NCBI GenBank assembly: GCA_938008555.1
Contig: CALLKE010000001.1
Coordinates: 24,553 to 88,552, forward strand
Direction: 5' to 3'
Length of the DNA stretch: 64,000 bases
Origin: an uncultured Pedobacter sp.
GTDB lineage: Bacteria; Bacteroidota; Bacteroidia; Sphingobacteriales; Sphingobacteriaceae
Every line of letters begins with the position of its first letter. The first letter of the stretch is position 1. The position numbers were made by a program, and so were the translations under genes. This document shows positions 35,906 to 45,487 of the stretch, piece by piece. Below the pieces are notes generated by a model. That model made no database searches, was not told the origin of the DNA, and worked only from the letters and a program-made list of their open reading frames with translations.

Positions 35906-37888
35906 ATGAAATTTATACTTAGCCTTACAATTTCACTACTTATTAGTTTTACTACAGTAGATGTTCTTGCTCAAATATCTTCAACAAAACAAGCGCCTAA
36001 AGTAATGAGCCTAGACTCATTGCGAAAGAGAGAAGATAATACTAAAGATTCTATCGTTTACACGTCAAAATATATTCGATACACGCTTGCCGAATTGCTA
36101 AAAGATAGTATCCAAACCATCACGCTCGATACCACTATTTCTAATTTCCAGAACTATAGTCCAATTAGTCAACCGCAAAATCCAACTATTGGCTTGGGTA
36201 CTGTTGGCTTGGATTATCGTGACTTATTATTTAATCCCTCAAAAACAATTGGCTTTGACGCGGGCTTTCATTCACTTGACAGGTATATGTTAACAACAGA
36301 TTCTGTTCGCTACTATCGAGCTCAATCACCTTATACTGAGCTATACTATGTTGATGGAAAATTAAAAATGGAAATACTTCGCGTCATTCATTCACAAAAC
36401 ATTACCCCCAACTGGAATGTTGGAGGTAATTATAATCGAATTGTGGGTGCCGGGTTTTATCAAAATCAAAATGTTAACCACATAAATGCTTCTTTCTTCA
36501 CTTGGTTTCAATCACGAAATAAGCGATATATGGCCCTATCTACAGCTGTTTTTAACAATATTACGGCAGATGAAAATGGATCCATTATCAACAATGACAT
36601 TTTTATAGGTGATGCAACGCCAGACAGGCTATTAGAACCAGTTCGATTAAGTGGCCAAGGTGCCAATACGCCCAAGCAAACGTGGAAGAGCCAAAGTATT
36701 TTCCTGAAACAGTTTTACTATCTCGGGAAGCAAGACAGTATGGAAAACAAAAAACATGTTTTGCCAACACAGCGTATTTCTCATATGTTCAGCTATTCTA
36801 ACAACGAGTATCGGTTTTTTCGCAGCGAGCCTGATCTATATGGTGCATTTCCAGACATACCAAGCAGTATCAACATAACAACTACGAACGACTCAACATT
36901 TGTACAAAAACTAAGCAATGAACTTGCCTACAGTTTCTATCTGCGTGGCAAATCGACTCAACTTCTAAAAAATGAAGTAAAACTAGATTTAGGGGTGCAA
37001 CATGATTGGTATATATATGACCAAGCAGACTATGAGCTCATTTTTAATAACATTACGTTGAAGGCTGCCATTGGTTATCGTTTTAATGACCGAGCAGGCA
37101 TTCATATCGATCTGCAGCAAATTGCTGAGGGTAAGAATGTAGGTGACTTCTTGTATGACGCGAAAGCTCGCTTTTTACTAAGTCGATCTGCAGGTCAGAT
37201 TAAACTTGGAGCGTATTCTCAAAGCAAATCACCTGAACAACTATTTGAACGAGTGGAATATCAATTTGAACAGTGGAACCTGAACTTCAACAAAACAAGA
37301 ATTCATAATCTGTCTTTTTTATATGAGAATCCTAAGTTTAGCCTTACTGCAAAGGCAGAATATTTTTTGATTTCAAATTACCTGTATTACCAAGAGACCA
37401 TCATACCCCAACAGATTGCACCACAACAACTTGACAATACAATCAATATGCTCAAGTTTAGTTTAGCCAAAAATTTCAAATTAGGGAGGTTTCATTTAGA
37501 TAACTATATCGTTTATCAAAAAAGTAGCTATCAAAATATCTTACGTACTCCTGATATATATATGTATAACAGCCTCTACTATCAATATCGTTTGTTTAAG
37601 GTATTACTTGCCAATACAGGTTTTGACGTACGCTATAACTCGAGATTTGAAGCACCATCCTATGCCATTAATGTAAGTCAGTTTTACAATAATACAAAGG
37701 CAATTATTTATGATTCTTTTCCAGTTATTGATTTCTGGATTAGAGCTAACTTGAAGCGAGTTAATTTCTTTTTCAAATATGAGTACATCAACCAAGGGAT
37801 GTTTCAAGAAGGATTTTATACAGTCAATCAATATCCCATGCAAGATGGTGCATTTAGAATGGGAATTAGTTGGAGGTTTTATAACTAG
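35906..37888 (+). CDS. Putative porin (Porin_10 family)
   Basis: 660 residues with a signal peptide (FILSLTISLLISFTTVDVLAQ). The mature protein starts with a polar linker and continues as alternating strands rich in Tyr, Phe and Asn; it ends in an aromatic residue pattern (FRMGISWRFYN) typical of outer-membrane barrels. The stretch LGTVGLDYRDLLFNPSKTIGFDAGFHSLDRYML is characteristic of the Bacteroidota Porin_10 group. Solute specificity is unknown. Convergent with the next gene, with 7 bp between the stop codons. Confidence 0.82.
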   Translation: MKFILSLTISLLISFTTVDVLAQISSTKQAPKVMSLDSLRKREDNTKDSIVYTSKYIRYTLAELLKDSIQTITLDTTISNFQNYSPISQPQNPTIGLGTVGLDYRDLLFNPSKTIGFDAGFHSLDRYMLTTDSVRYYRAQSPYTELYYVDGKLKMEILRVIHSQNITPNWNVGGNYNRIVGAGFYQNQNVNHINASFFTWFQSRNKRYMALSTAVFNNITADENGSIINNDIFIGDATPDRLLEPVRLSGQGANTPKQTWKSQSIFLKQFYYLGKQDSMENKKHVLPTQRISHMFSYSNNEYRFFRSEPDLYGAFPDIPSSINITTTNDSTFVQKLSNELAYSFYLRGKSTQLLKNEVKLDLGVQHDWYIYDQADYELIFNNITLKAAIGYRFNDRAGIHIDLQQIAEGKNVGDFLYDAKARFLLSRSAGQIKLGAYSQSKSPEQLFERVEYQFEQWNLNFNKTRIHNLSFLYENPKFSLTAKAEYFLISNYLYYQETIIPQQIAPQQLDNTINMLKFSLAKNFKLGRFHLDNYIVYQKSSYQNILRTPDIYMYNSLYYQYRLFKVLLANTGFDVRYNSRFEAPSYAINVSQFYNNTKAIIYDSFPVIDFWIRANLKRVNFFFKYEYINQGMFQEGFYTVNQYPMQDGAFRMGISWRFYN

Positions 37889-37895
37889 ATCGGCT

Positions 37896-39155
37896 TTATG
37901 TTTTCTGTTTCTTTTTCTTGGCTGCTGGAAAAAGAACATTATTTAATATTAATCGATAACCGGGCGAGTTCGGATGTAGATTCAGATCTGTCGGAGGATC
38001 ACCAACAATATGCTGATAATCCTCAGGATCGTGACCACCATAAAATGTCCATTGTCCTTTTCCATAATCACCATGCAGGTAACGAGCCTCATTAGCAAGT
38101 TTAGTCTCACCCATCACGAGTACATCAGGCTTAACCACTTCTCTACGATAAGCAGTGGTTTTACCCATAAACCCCTTAATCACTTTATCGTGATTTTGGG
38201 TCAGCATCGTTGGTACGACATCCCATTTAGCTGAAAAATCAAATAGGGTAAAGAAATCATTACTTTGATCGATCTGTCGTGTTGGGGTTGTGTCAATATT
38301 GGAGAAATCATTACCCCAAGGATTCATATTTAATCTGAAATTTTGAAAAGCAAACGTTTTACTAAAATCGAGCTTTGATTGTGCTTGGGGATCTGCACCA
38401 TCGCCATCGAACATACTTTCGCAGATGTCAACTCCATTAGCAGCCAATGCAATATCGAAAGTCTCAGTTCCAGAACACATGGCAAACATAAATCCGCCCC
38501 CAATTACAAAATCGCGAATATTTTTTGCCACTGCTAGTTTCATTTCGGACACTTTTTTAAAACCATTTCGTTGGGCAGCATTCTCTTGCAGTTTAACATC
38601 TTCGATATACCAACTCGCATTTCTAAAAGGACCCCAAAAACGACTATACTGGCCAGTAAAGTCTTCATGATGTAAGTGTAGCCAATCATATTTGGGCAGT
38701 ACACCTTTCAATACTTCATCATCATATATGACCTCGTAAGGTATCTCAGCATACGTGAGCGCTAATGTTACAGCGTCATCCCATGGTAATTTATTTTTAG
38801 GACTATAAACAGCAATTTTAGGTGCTTTCTCTAATTTGACAATGTCCATATTCACTGACGGATCAGCAATCTCACTAAGTATCGAAGTAACTTTGGCATC
38901 CGGAATCACTTCATAAGAAACACCACGTATTTTACATTCATTTTCTATTTGTGGTGCATACTTTATCAAAAAGCTGCCGCCTCTGTAATTAAGTAACCAA
39001 TTGGCTTCCGCATCATTTTTTAAAACCCAAAAAGTGATTCCATATGCTTTTAAATGATTTGTTTGTTCTTCATCCATCGGAATAAGAATGGACGCCGCCT
39101 TACAAAACGAAGTGAGTAAAATGAGTACTAGAAAAATGATATGCTTCTTTGACAT
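37896..39155 (-). CDS. Exported amidotransferase-like protein (often labelled asparagine synthetase B)
   Basis: 419 residues from the ATG at 39153-39155, which gives a clean signal peptide (KKHIIFLVLILLTSFCKAAS); the frame extends to 39203. Homologues in Bacteroidota are commonly labelled asparagine synthetase B, but I see neither the N-terminal Cys nor the PP-loop SGGxDS of AsnB. Instead KIAVYSP, WLHLHHEDFTGQY and FVIGGGFMFAMCSGTETFDIAL suggest a class I amidotransferase-like (ThuA/BPL_N-like) fold with a possible nucleophile elbow at MCSGTE. Periplasmic location is likely; function unknown. The C-terminus is basic (AAKKKKQKT). Confidence 0.75.
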   Translation of the reverse strand: MSKKHIIFLVLILLTSFCKAASILIPMDEEQTNHLKAYGITFWVLKNDAEANWLLNYRGGSFLIKYAPQIENECKIRGVSYEVIPDAKVTSILSEIADPSVNMDIVKLEKAPKIAVYSPKNKLPWDDAVTLALTYAEIPYEVIYDDEVLKGVLPKYDWLHLHHEDFTGQYSRFWGPFRNASWYIEDVKLQENAAQRNGFKKVSEMKLAVAKNIRDFVIGGGFMFAMCSGTETFDIALAANGVDICESMFDGDGADPQAQSKLDFSKTFAFQNFRLNMNPWGNDFSNIDTTPTRQIDQSNDFFTLFDFSAKWDVVPTMLTQNHDKVIKGFMGKTTAYRREVVKPDVLVMGETKLANEARYLHGDYGKGQWTFYGGHDPEDYQHIVGDPPTDLNLHPNSPGYRLILNNVLFPAAKKKKQKT

Positions 39156-39236
39156 GATTAAAAACAGGGATGCTTTAGTGTATATATTGAAACGTATTCT
39201 CATTCTTCAAAAATTTAGATCTAGCAAATACGAACT

Positions 39237-40418
39237 CTAGATGAGCTTCTGGTATGTTCGCCACCAAAGATCAGGCATCTCACCAGATACAGCGATTTGG
39301 TAATCTTCATACAAACAGGGAACTAAATGAAAACGCTCATTCTTTGATAAGCCTTTAGGATATGGTACTTGCATCCACCACCGATCCGTCTTTTTGCTTT
39401 TGATAAATACAAGTTCTTGAGAACCATCTTTTAAATTAGTTCGGTAGGTTACATAATGCGATTTAGGCTGTAAGGGGATATCTTGTTTCCGGCTGTAAAA
39501 TCCATCTATAAAGTACCATGCCATTTGAGCTAAGAGTGTGGATGTTTGCTCTCTCGTATCTAAAGAAGGATTAAACTCATAAAATCCAATGGATGACAGT
39601 TTATCATTCATACCCGCATATCGGCATATTTGGCAGGCCTCCTCCCCGTAAAAACCATTTGGTGAAGCATTCGCATTTCCACAAGCATCAGAGAATCGTA
39701 TCGCTGACAAATCAAAGCTGATCATATTCGCATTCCGAATTACAGGCTCCACCAGATTTATCTTTCCAGAAAGCGTACCCAACCGATGCACATCAAAGTA
39801 GAGCTTATCCATGATCCTCAAGTGATCTTGGTTCACAAAATAAGTTTGATAACCAATATTGCTAAAGTTGAATAAGTAGTTCGGTTCGTGTGTAAATATT
39901 TTACTTAAATAAGCCTCAGATGTTGTTTCGATTGTTCCTTCCTCATTTTCTTCCATATCAAAATGCGAGTCTATAACCACAAGATCTACCTTTTGCTCAA
40001 GATCTTCATAAGCCATATACTGAGGATAGGTTAAATCTTGTCCTCCCCCAATAATTAAGGGTGTTATATTCTTCGCTATCAATTCCATCAGCACTAGTTT
40101 AAGTGCCACATAAGTGTCTGATATTTTATGGCCAGCTTTAATATTTCCAAGGTCTACAATATTCGTTTTATGTTGTCCTACGCTCAATTGATAAAATTTC
40201 TTCCGAAAAGCGTCCGGTGCTAAAGCAGCTCCTTTGTTGTGTACAGAATGTCTATCCTCAAGCACTCCAATGAGTGCAATGTCAAAAACTTGATTGTTTA
40301 GATCTGGAAAAACACCACTATTAATAGTCATATTTTCTACCATATTTGAGGCATAACTATATTTTTTTGGTGATAATTTATGCAGATCTACTGGCGTAAA
40401 GAATGATGATAATGACAT
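39237..40418 (-). CDS. Arginase/agmatinase-fold protein with altered metal ligands
   Basis: 393 residues from the ATG at 40416-40418; the longer frame would need a TTG start. The ureohydrolase fold is clear: LIIGGGQDLTYPQY (121-134), VVIDSHFDMEE (147-157) and ISFDLSAIRFSDA (233-245). In active arginases the first motif is GGDHS and the third SxDxDxxDP. Here the His ligand is Gln127 and the second Asp of the third motif is Ser238, so the two-metal site is incomplete. The C-terminal part (HYVTYRTNLKDGSQELVFIKSKKTDRWW) is an extra domain. It may be a Bacteroidota-specific branch without classical activity. Divergent from the next gene over ~77 bp. Confidence 0.8.
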   Translation of the reverse strand: MSLSSFFTPVDLHKLSPKKYSYASNMVENMTINSGVFPDLNNQVFDIALIGVLEDRHSVHNKGAALAPDAFRKKFYQLSVGQHKTNIVDLGNIKAGHKISDTYVALKLVLMELIAKNITPLIIGGGQDLTYPQYMAYEDLEQKVDLVVIDSHFDMEENEEGTIETTSEAYLSKIFTHEPNYLFNFSNIGYQTYFVNQDHLRIMDKLYFDVHRLGTLSGKINLVEPVIRNANMISFDLSAIRFSDACGNANASPNGFYGEEACQICRYAGMNDKLSSIGFYEFNPSLDTREQTSTLLAQMAWYFIDGFYSRKQDIPLQPKSHYVTYRTNLKDGSQELVFIKSKKTDRWWMQVPYPKGLSKNERFHLVPCLYEDYQIAVSGEMPDLWWRTYQKLI

Positions 40419-40494
40419 GTGTTTCAAGCTAAAATCGTTAACCAAATATCAACTTTATTACGTTAATTTGGGCACTTATATAAAAAATCATTCG

Positions 40495-41451
40495 ATGATC
40501 TTGGTTACCGGCGCGACTGGATTTTTAGGCTCAGAATTAGTACGAAAACTAGCATCGCAGAACACACCCATTCGGGCAATTAAAAGAAGTACTTCAATAG
40601 TTCCTGAAATACTAAAGCAGCAGAAAAATATAGATTGGATAGATGCTGATATACTTGATTATCTCTCTTTGCAAGAAGCCTTCGAAAATGTATCGCAGGT
40701 CTATCACTGCGCAGCGATGGTCTCATATAACACTGCTGACAAAAAACAAATGCTACAAACAAATGTGCAAGGTACAGCCAATGTGGTGAACATATGTTTA
40801 GACAGGCAAGTTCAAAAGCTAATCCACGTGAGCTCGATCGCTGCCCTTGGCGATGGTAAAATCAATCAAGCTATTAGCGAGACAACGCATTGGGAGTTCA
40901 CAAACAAGCAGAGTAATTACGCCATCTCAAAATATGAGAGTGAACTAGAAGTTTTTCGAGCCATTGCTGAGGGCTTAAATGCTGTCATTGTCAATCCATC
41001 AATTATTTTGGGAAAGAGCACAGGAAAAAGTGACAGTACGACACTTTTCGAAATAGTAAAGAAAGGATTAGATTATTATCCGAATGGAACTTGTGGCCTA
41101 GTTGCGGTAGACGATGTTGTGGAATGCATGATTACTTTAATGGATAGCAATTTTTCTGCCGAGCGATACATCATCAATGCAGAAACGTGGCTTTATCGTG
41201 ATTTATTCACGGAGATAGCCCGTCAATTACGTGTGAATCCCCCAAGTAAACAAATACATCCTTGGATGCTTCAAGCTACTTTAGCTGCCAATTTCATAAA
41301 AGGTTTAATCAAGAAAAACTCAAATGGCTTGACAAAAGATATAGCTCGCACTATTGTCAAAAAAAGAGATTATAAGAACTCGAAGATCAAAAAGGCAATT
41401 GGTATTGAGTTTAAGTGCATTAAACAAACGATCATAGAAGTTTGTAATTAA
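40495..41451 (+). CDS. NAD-dependent epimerase/dehydratase (extended SDR)
   Basis: 318 residues from the ATG at 40495, where the Rossmann strand begins (MILVTGATGFLGSELVRKLA); the 26 residues available upstream do not belong to the fold. NAD-binding GATGFLG is at 6-12, VYHCAAMVSY is the usual second contact, and the catalytic tetrad is in VSSIAALGDG and YAISKYESE. Substrate is unknown; sugar nucleotides or steroid/flavanone-like substrates are both used in this superfamily. The SerB-fusion gene follows 38 bp downstream. Confidence 0.9.
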   Translation: MILVTGATGFLGSELVRKLASQNTPIRAIKRSTSIVPEILKQQKNIDWIDADILDYLSLQEAFENVSQVYHCAAMVSYNTADKKQMLQTNVQGTANVVNICLDRQVQKLIHVSSIAALGDGKINQAISETTHWEFTNKQSNYAISKYESELEVFRAIAEGLNAVIVNPSIILGKSTGKSDSTTLFEIVKKGLDYYPNGTCGLVAVDDVVECMITLMDSNFSAERYIINAETWLYRDLFTEIARQLRVNPPSKQIHPWMLQATLAANFIKGLIKKNSNGLTKDIARTIVKKRDYKNSKIKKAIGIEFKCIKQTIIEVCN

Positions 41452-41489
41452 AAGCTGATTAAGACAAACCCTCCACCAATTAACAAACA

Positions 41490-42782
41490 GTGAAGACAAC
41501 ATACATCATCGATTTTGATAGTACCTTTACTCAAGTTGAAGCATTGGATGAGCTCGCTCGCATCTCGTTAAAAAATCACCCTGATCGAGAATCTATCTAT
41601 AGACAAATCGAAGGTCTAACCAATTTATCAATGGAGGGGAAACTATCTTTTCGAGAGAGTCTGCACCAACGGGTGAATCTTTTACAAGCTAACATAGACC
41701 ATTTAAAACAATTGGTTACACGTTTGAAGAAAAAGGTATCGGCATCTTTTTTACGAAACAAGTCTTTTTTTGAAGAACATTCAGCAGATATATTGATTGT
41801 CTCGGGTGGGTTCAAAGAATTTATTACCCCTGTTGCTCTTCCATATCATATCCGTAAAGAGAATATTTATGCAAACACTTTTTTATTCGATGGCTTTGGA
41901 AATATTATAGGCTACGATGATACGAATCCACTTTCTGAAGAAGGAGGAAAAGTTAAGCTGCTAAAAGAGTTGAAACTCACTGGTGATATTTATGGTATTG
42001 GTGATGGCTATTCCGATTTTCAGCTGAAAGAGTTAGGCATGATCAAAAAATTTTATGCCTTTACTGAAAATATTGAGCGTAAACCAATTTTAGAAAAAGC
42101 AGATCATATTACACCTAGCTTCGACGAGTTTTTATATGTAAACCATCTACCCATGGCTATTTCCTATCCCAAAAACAGGATCTTATGCTTGATTATTGGT
42201 GATGTACCTGAACAAACGATACAAACTCTAAAAAAAGATGGTTTTTCCATTCGCCACAAAAATACGCTTGAAGATAAATATATAGCCGATATGGATATGG
42301 TACTTTTAGCGGCCCAGGAAAAATTGAATGAAGAACAGTTGAGGCGTGCAGTAAAGCTCAAAACAATCGGTTATCTAGGAAATAGTAAACAAAAAATATC
42401 ATCCACTACATGCACCGAAATGGGTATTGTGGTATTCGATGATCCAAAAAACAATCCGAGAAACATCCAGTTTATTCCCAAACGAATGATTGATTTTATC
42501 AATAAAGGAGATACATACTTAAGTGAGAATTTTCCTAACATTCAACTTCCTCGAATGGTCGGATCACATCGACTGATTCACATTCATCAAAATGTACCTG
42601 GTGTGATGGCCCAAATTAATCAGGTTTTTGCACAACACACGATCAATATCGTTGGTCAGTTTCTAATGACAAATGCTCAAATTGGTTACGTAATCACTGA
42701 TATTGCTCGGCAATATGATAAAAAAGTGTTAAAAGATTTAAAACAAATTAATCATACCATAAAGTTTCGCTTACTTTACTGA
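41490..42782 (+). CDS. SerB-like phosphatase fused to a SerA fragment and ACT domain
   Basis: 430 residues, GTG start. Residues 1-~215 are a HAD-IB phosphatase of the phosphoserine phosphatase type: DFDST (8-12) with nucleophile Asp8 and acid Asp10, VSGG (104-107) and GDGYSD (171-176). Residues ~230-350 resemble the outer substrate-binding domain of 3-phosphoglycerate dehydrogenase (MGIVVFDDPKNNPRNI aligns with its RGIPVFNAPFSNTRSV), but the inserted NAD-binding domain is absent: the chain jumps to INKGDTYLSENFP and LPRMVGSHRLIHIHQNVPG. Residues ~357-430 are an ACT domain close to the serine-sensing end of SerA, ending IKFRLLY. Likely a serine-regulated phosphoserine phosphatase; the regulation is inference. 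Confidence 0.85.
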   Translation: MKTTYIIDFDSTFTQVEALDELARISLKNHPDRESIYRQIEGLTNLSMEGKLSFRESLHQRVNLLQANIDHLKQLVTRLKKKVSASFLRNKSFFEEHSADILIVSGGFKEFITPVALPYHIRKENIYANTFLFDGFGNIIGYDDTNPLSEEGGKVKLLKELKLTGDIYGIGDGYSDFQLKELGMIKKFYAFTENIERKPILEKADHITPSFDEFLYVNHLPMAISYPKNRILCLIIGDVPEQTIQTLKKDGFSIRHKNTLEDKYIADMDMVLLAAQEKLNEEQLRRAVKLKTIGYLGNSKQKISSTTCTEMGIVVFDDPKNNPRNIQFIPKRMIDFINKGDTYLSENFPNIQLPRMVGSHRLIHIHQNVPGVMAQINQVFAQHTINIVGQFLMTNAQIGYVITDIARQYDKKVLKDLKQINHTIKFRLLY

Positions 42783-42801
42783 CTCATGAATTATCATACA
42801 T

Positions 42802-43173
42802 ATGAAGGATATAGCACTTGTATTTTTGGGTGGAGGTGTTGGTAGTGTATCTCGGCTACTGATTGGAAAATTTTACAAAATATGGCAACCCACATTCCCC
42901 ATCGCAACATTAACAGCTAACTTTTTAAGCTGTTTTATTTTTGGTGTCATCTTGATGCTTGGAGTCGAAAAACTAAATATCAATTATAACCTTAAACTAT
43001 TATTTATCACCGGTTTTTGTGGTGGCTTCAGCACCTATTCAGCTTTTGTTTTTGAAACAGTAGAACTCTTTAAAACCGGACAAGATGGTTTAGGATTTAG
43101 TAATATTGCTGCGAATTTTGTTTTAAGTGTGATTGGTTTGTATCTGGGATCGGTCGTCGTACGATTGGCATAA
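42802..43173 (+). CDS. crcB: Fluoride ion channel CrcB/Fluc
   Basis: 123 residues with four membrane helices. Dimers export fluoride. The conserved GGxxGSxxR is GGGVGSVSRLLIG (10-22), the polar-track Asn is in ATLTANFLSC (35-44), and the central sodium-binding/phenylalanine-box region is TGFCGGFSTYSAFVFE. It starts 19 nt after the SerB-like gene, so the two are probably co-transcribed. There is no room for a fluoride riboswitch in that gap. Confidence 0.93.
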   Translation: MKDIALVFLGGGVGSVSRLLIGKFYKIWQPTFPIATLTANFLSCFIFGVILMLGVEKLNINYNLKLLFITGFCGGFSTYSAFVFETVELFKTGQDGLGFSNIAANFVLSVIGLYLGSVVVRLA

Positions 43174-43354
43174 TCTACTCCTATTTCGCTTTCAATCTAA
43201 GCCTGTTAAAAACTCCATTTTGACAGTTCCTATTGGATATGGTGCTAAATTTTAGATGAGAGGCTATTTTGTCCTTTCGGCTTTTGTGTTACCCATTTTG
43301 GAAATTTTAATTTATTATACTTGTAGTTAAAAAATTAATAACACAAGAAAAATC

Positions 43355-45403
43355 ATGAAATTAAACCATTTACTTTGGCTATGCCTGCCTTTGAGTTTGG
43401 GCACGGCCTGCAAAAACAAAAATTCTTCGAATGAAGGAAATGCCTCTAAGCGTACTGTATTTTTTGATAAAACAAGTATGGATACCACCGTTAGCCCTGG
43501 CGAAAATTTCTTTCTTTATGCCAGCGGGAACTGGATCAAACGTACAGAAATACCTGCATCCGAAACTGCCTGGGGATCTTTCTACACATTAGCTGACGAT
43601 AACCAAAAAAACATAAAAAAGATATTAGAGGGCGTTTCTTCAAAAAACAATGCACAAGGAACAGCTGATCAAAAAGTAGCTGATTTATATATGAGTGGCA
43701 TGGATACTGTCACCATTGAAAAGCTAGGTTACAGTCCTATTAAGCCCCTTTTAGCTCAAATAGATGCAGTAAAAGATTACAAAGAACTAGTCAATTTAGC
43801 AGCTGATCAATATAAGGAAGGGAATGATTTTTTATTTGGATTTGGAGTAGGCCCAGATGACAAAATCAGCACCAAAAATGTGGCTTGTCTCGGTCAAACA
43901 GGATTAGGGCTACCGAACAGGGATTATTATTTTAATACCGATACAGCCACTCAACACATTCGTAAAGAATACCTAAAATATATTGCCAAACTATTTACAC
44001 TCATAGGAACAGATCAGACGACAGCAGATAAACAAGCAAATGCTATCTTAAATCTAGAAACAGCTATTGCGAAATCTCACTCCACTCCTACTCAGCTTCG
44101 TGATCCAATTAAAAACTACAATAAATTCGCCCTCGTTGACTTTCAGAAGCAGATACCAGATATTGACTTAAAGGATGTGTTTGATCGCATGCAGGTAAAA
44201 ACAGATACGCTGTTAGTTGGTCAACCTAAATACTATCAAGCATTAAATAGCTTACTCAAAACACAGCCTATTGAAGTTTGGAAAGCGAAAGTAAAGTTTG
44301 AAGCGTTAAATGATGCGGCATCCTGTTTGAGTAAAGATTTCGATAATGCACATTTCAGTTTTTACGGCACCGCACTGAATGGGCAAAAAGTACAAAAAGA
44401 GCGTTGGAAAAGAATAGCAAGAACTGTTGATGAAAACCTAGGGGAGTTATTGGGACAATTATATGTAGCTCATTATTTCAAACCTGAGGCTAAACAGCGT
44501 ATGCTTAGCCTCGTCAATAATTTACAAGCAGTTTATAAATCACGCATCGAAAAGTTAGATTGGATGAGTGCCGAAACAAAGCAACGAGCTCTCGCTAAAT
44601 TGGATGCATTTACGAAAAAAATTGGCTATCCCGATAAATGGAAAAACTATGATGATGTACAAATAGATCGAACCACCTATTACAAAAACATGCAATCGAT
44701 CGATCGACATGATTACCAAGAGATGATCAAAAAGCTTAAAAAGCCTGTTGATAAAAGCGAATGGGGCATGACACCACCTACTGTGAATGCATACTACAAT
44801 CCAAGTTTCAATGAAATCGTTTTCCCTGCCGGGATTTTACAGTTTCCCTTCTTTGATTTTGCGGCTGATGACGCAATCAACTATGGCGCAATTGGCGCTG
44901 TTATTGGTCATGAAATGACCCACGGTTTTGATGATCAAGGTAGACAATACGATAAAGATGGCAATTTGAAAGATTGGTGGACAAAGATGGATGCTGATAA
45001 GTTTAAAGCAAAAACACAAACTATTGCCGACCAGTATAGTAAGTACACCGTTTTGAATAATCTTAAAGTCAATGGGAACTTAACACTTGGTGAAAATATC
45101 GCGGATATTGGAGGTTTGGCTATTGCTTATCAAGCGTTCAAAATGACAAAACAGGGGCAAAGCAACGAAAAAATTGATGGTCTTACCCCTGATCAGCGCT
45201 TTTTCCTATCCTTTGCACAGGTATGGCAGATCAAAATACGTGATGAAGCTGCCAGAATGCGGATCAGTACCGATCCACACTCTCCGGCAATGTATCGTGT
45301 TAATGGGCCACTATCCAATATAGATGAGTTTTATATGGCTTTCAATATCAAACCTGGAAATAAAATGTACCGACCAGAAAATGAACGCGTGCATATTTGG
45401 TAG
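43355..45403 (+). CDS. M13-family zinc metallopeptidase (neprilysin/PepO-like) lipoprotein
   Basis: 682 residues. A lipoprotein signal (LWLCLPLSLGTAC) is followed by a polar linker. The M13 N-domain begins with MDTTVSPGENFFLYASGNWIKRTEIP. Zinc ligands are HEMTH (519-523) and the Glu of ENIAD (580-584). NAYYNPSFNEIVFPAGIL precedes the catalytic site and the C-terminus ends with the conserved W in the RVHIW tail. It probably degrades peptides in the periplasm or at the outer membrane. A near-match -7 box (TATACTTG) lies about 35 bp upstream. A strong terminator follows. Confidence 0.93.
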   Translation: MKLNHLLWLCLPLSLGTACKNKNSSNEGNASKRTVFFDKTSMDTTVSPGENFFLYASGNWIKRTEIPASETAWGSFYTLADDNQKNIKKILEGVSSKNNAQGTADQKVADLYMSGMDTVTIEKLGYSPIKPLLAQIDAVKDYKELVNLAADQYKEGNDFLFGFGVGPDDKISTKNVACLGQTGLGLPNRDYYFNTDTATQHIRKEYLKYIAKLFTLIGTDQTTADKQANAILNLETAIAKSHSTPTQLRDPIKNYNKFALVDFQKQIPDIDLKDVFDRMQVKTDTLLVGQPKYYQALNSLLKTQPIEVWKAKVKFEALNDAASCLSKDFDNAHFSFYGTALNGQKVQKERWKRIARTVDENLGELLGQLYVAHYFKPEAKQRMLSLVNNLQAVYKSRIEKLDWMSAETKQRALAKLDAFTKKIGYPDKWKNYDDVQIDRTTYYKNMQSIDRHDYQEMIKKLKKPVDKSEWGMTPPTVNAYYNPSFNEIVFPAGILQFPFFDFAADDAINYGAIGAVIGHEMTHGFDDQGRQYDKDGNLKDWWTKMDADKFKAKTQTIADQYSKYTVLNNLKVNGNLTLGENIADIGGLAIAYQAFKMTKQGQSNEKIDGLTPDQRFFLSFAQVWQIKIRDEAARMRISTDPHSPAMYRVNGPLSNIDEFYMAFNIKPGNKMYRPENERVHIW

Positions 45404-45446
45404 AATTCTTATCTCATCAAAACCTCACTAACTAATTAAAATTATC

Positions 45447-45487
45447 CAAAAGGCTATCTCAGTTTCAGAGATAGCCTTTTGTTTTTG
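45447..45487 (+). terminator. Terminator after the M13 peptidase gene
   Basis: 14-bp stem (45447-45460 and 45468-45481) followed by a T-rich stretch, 43 nt past the stop codon. Confidence 0.85.
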
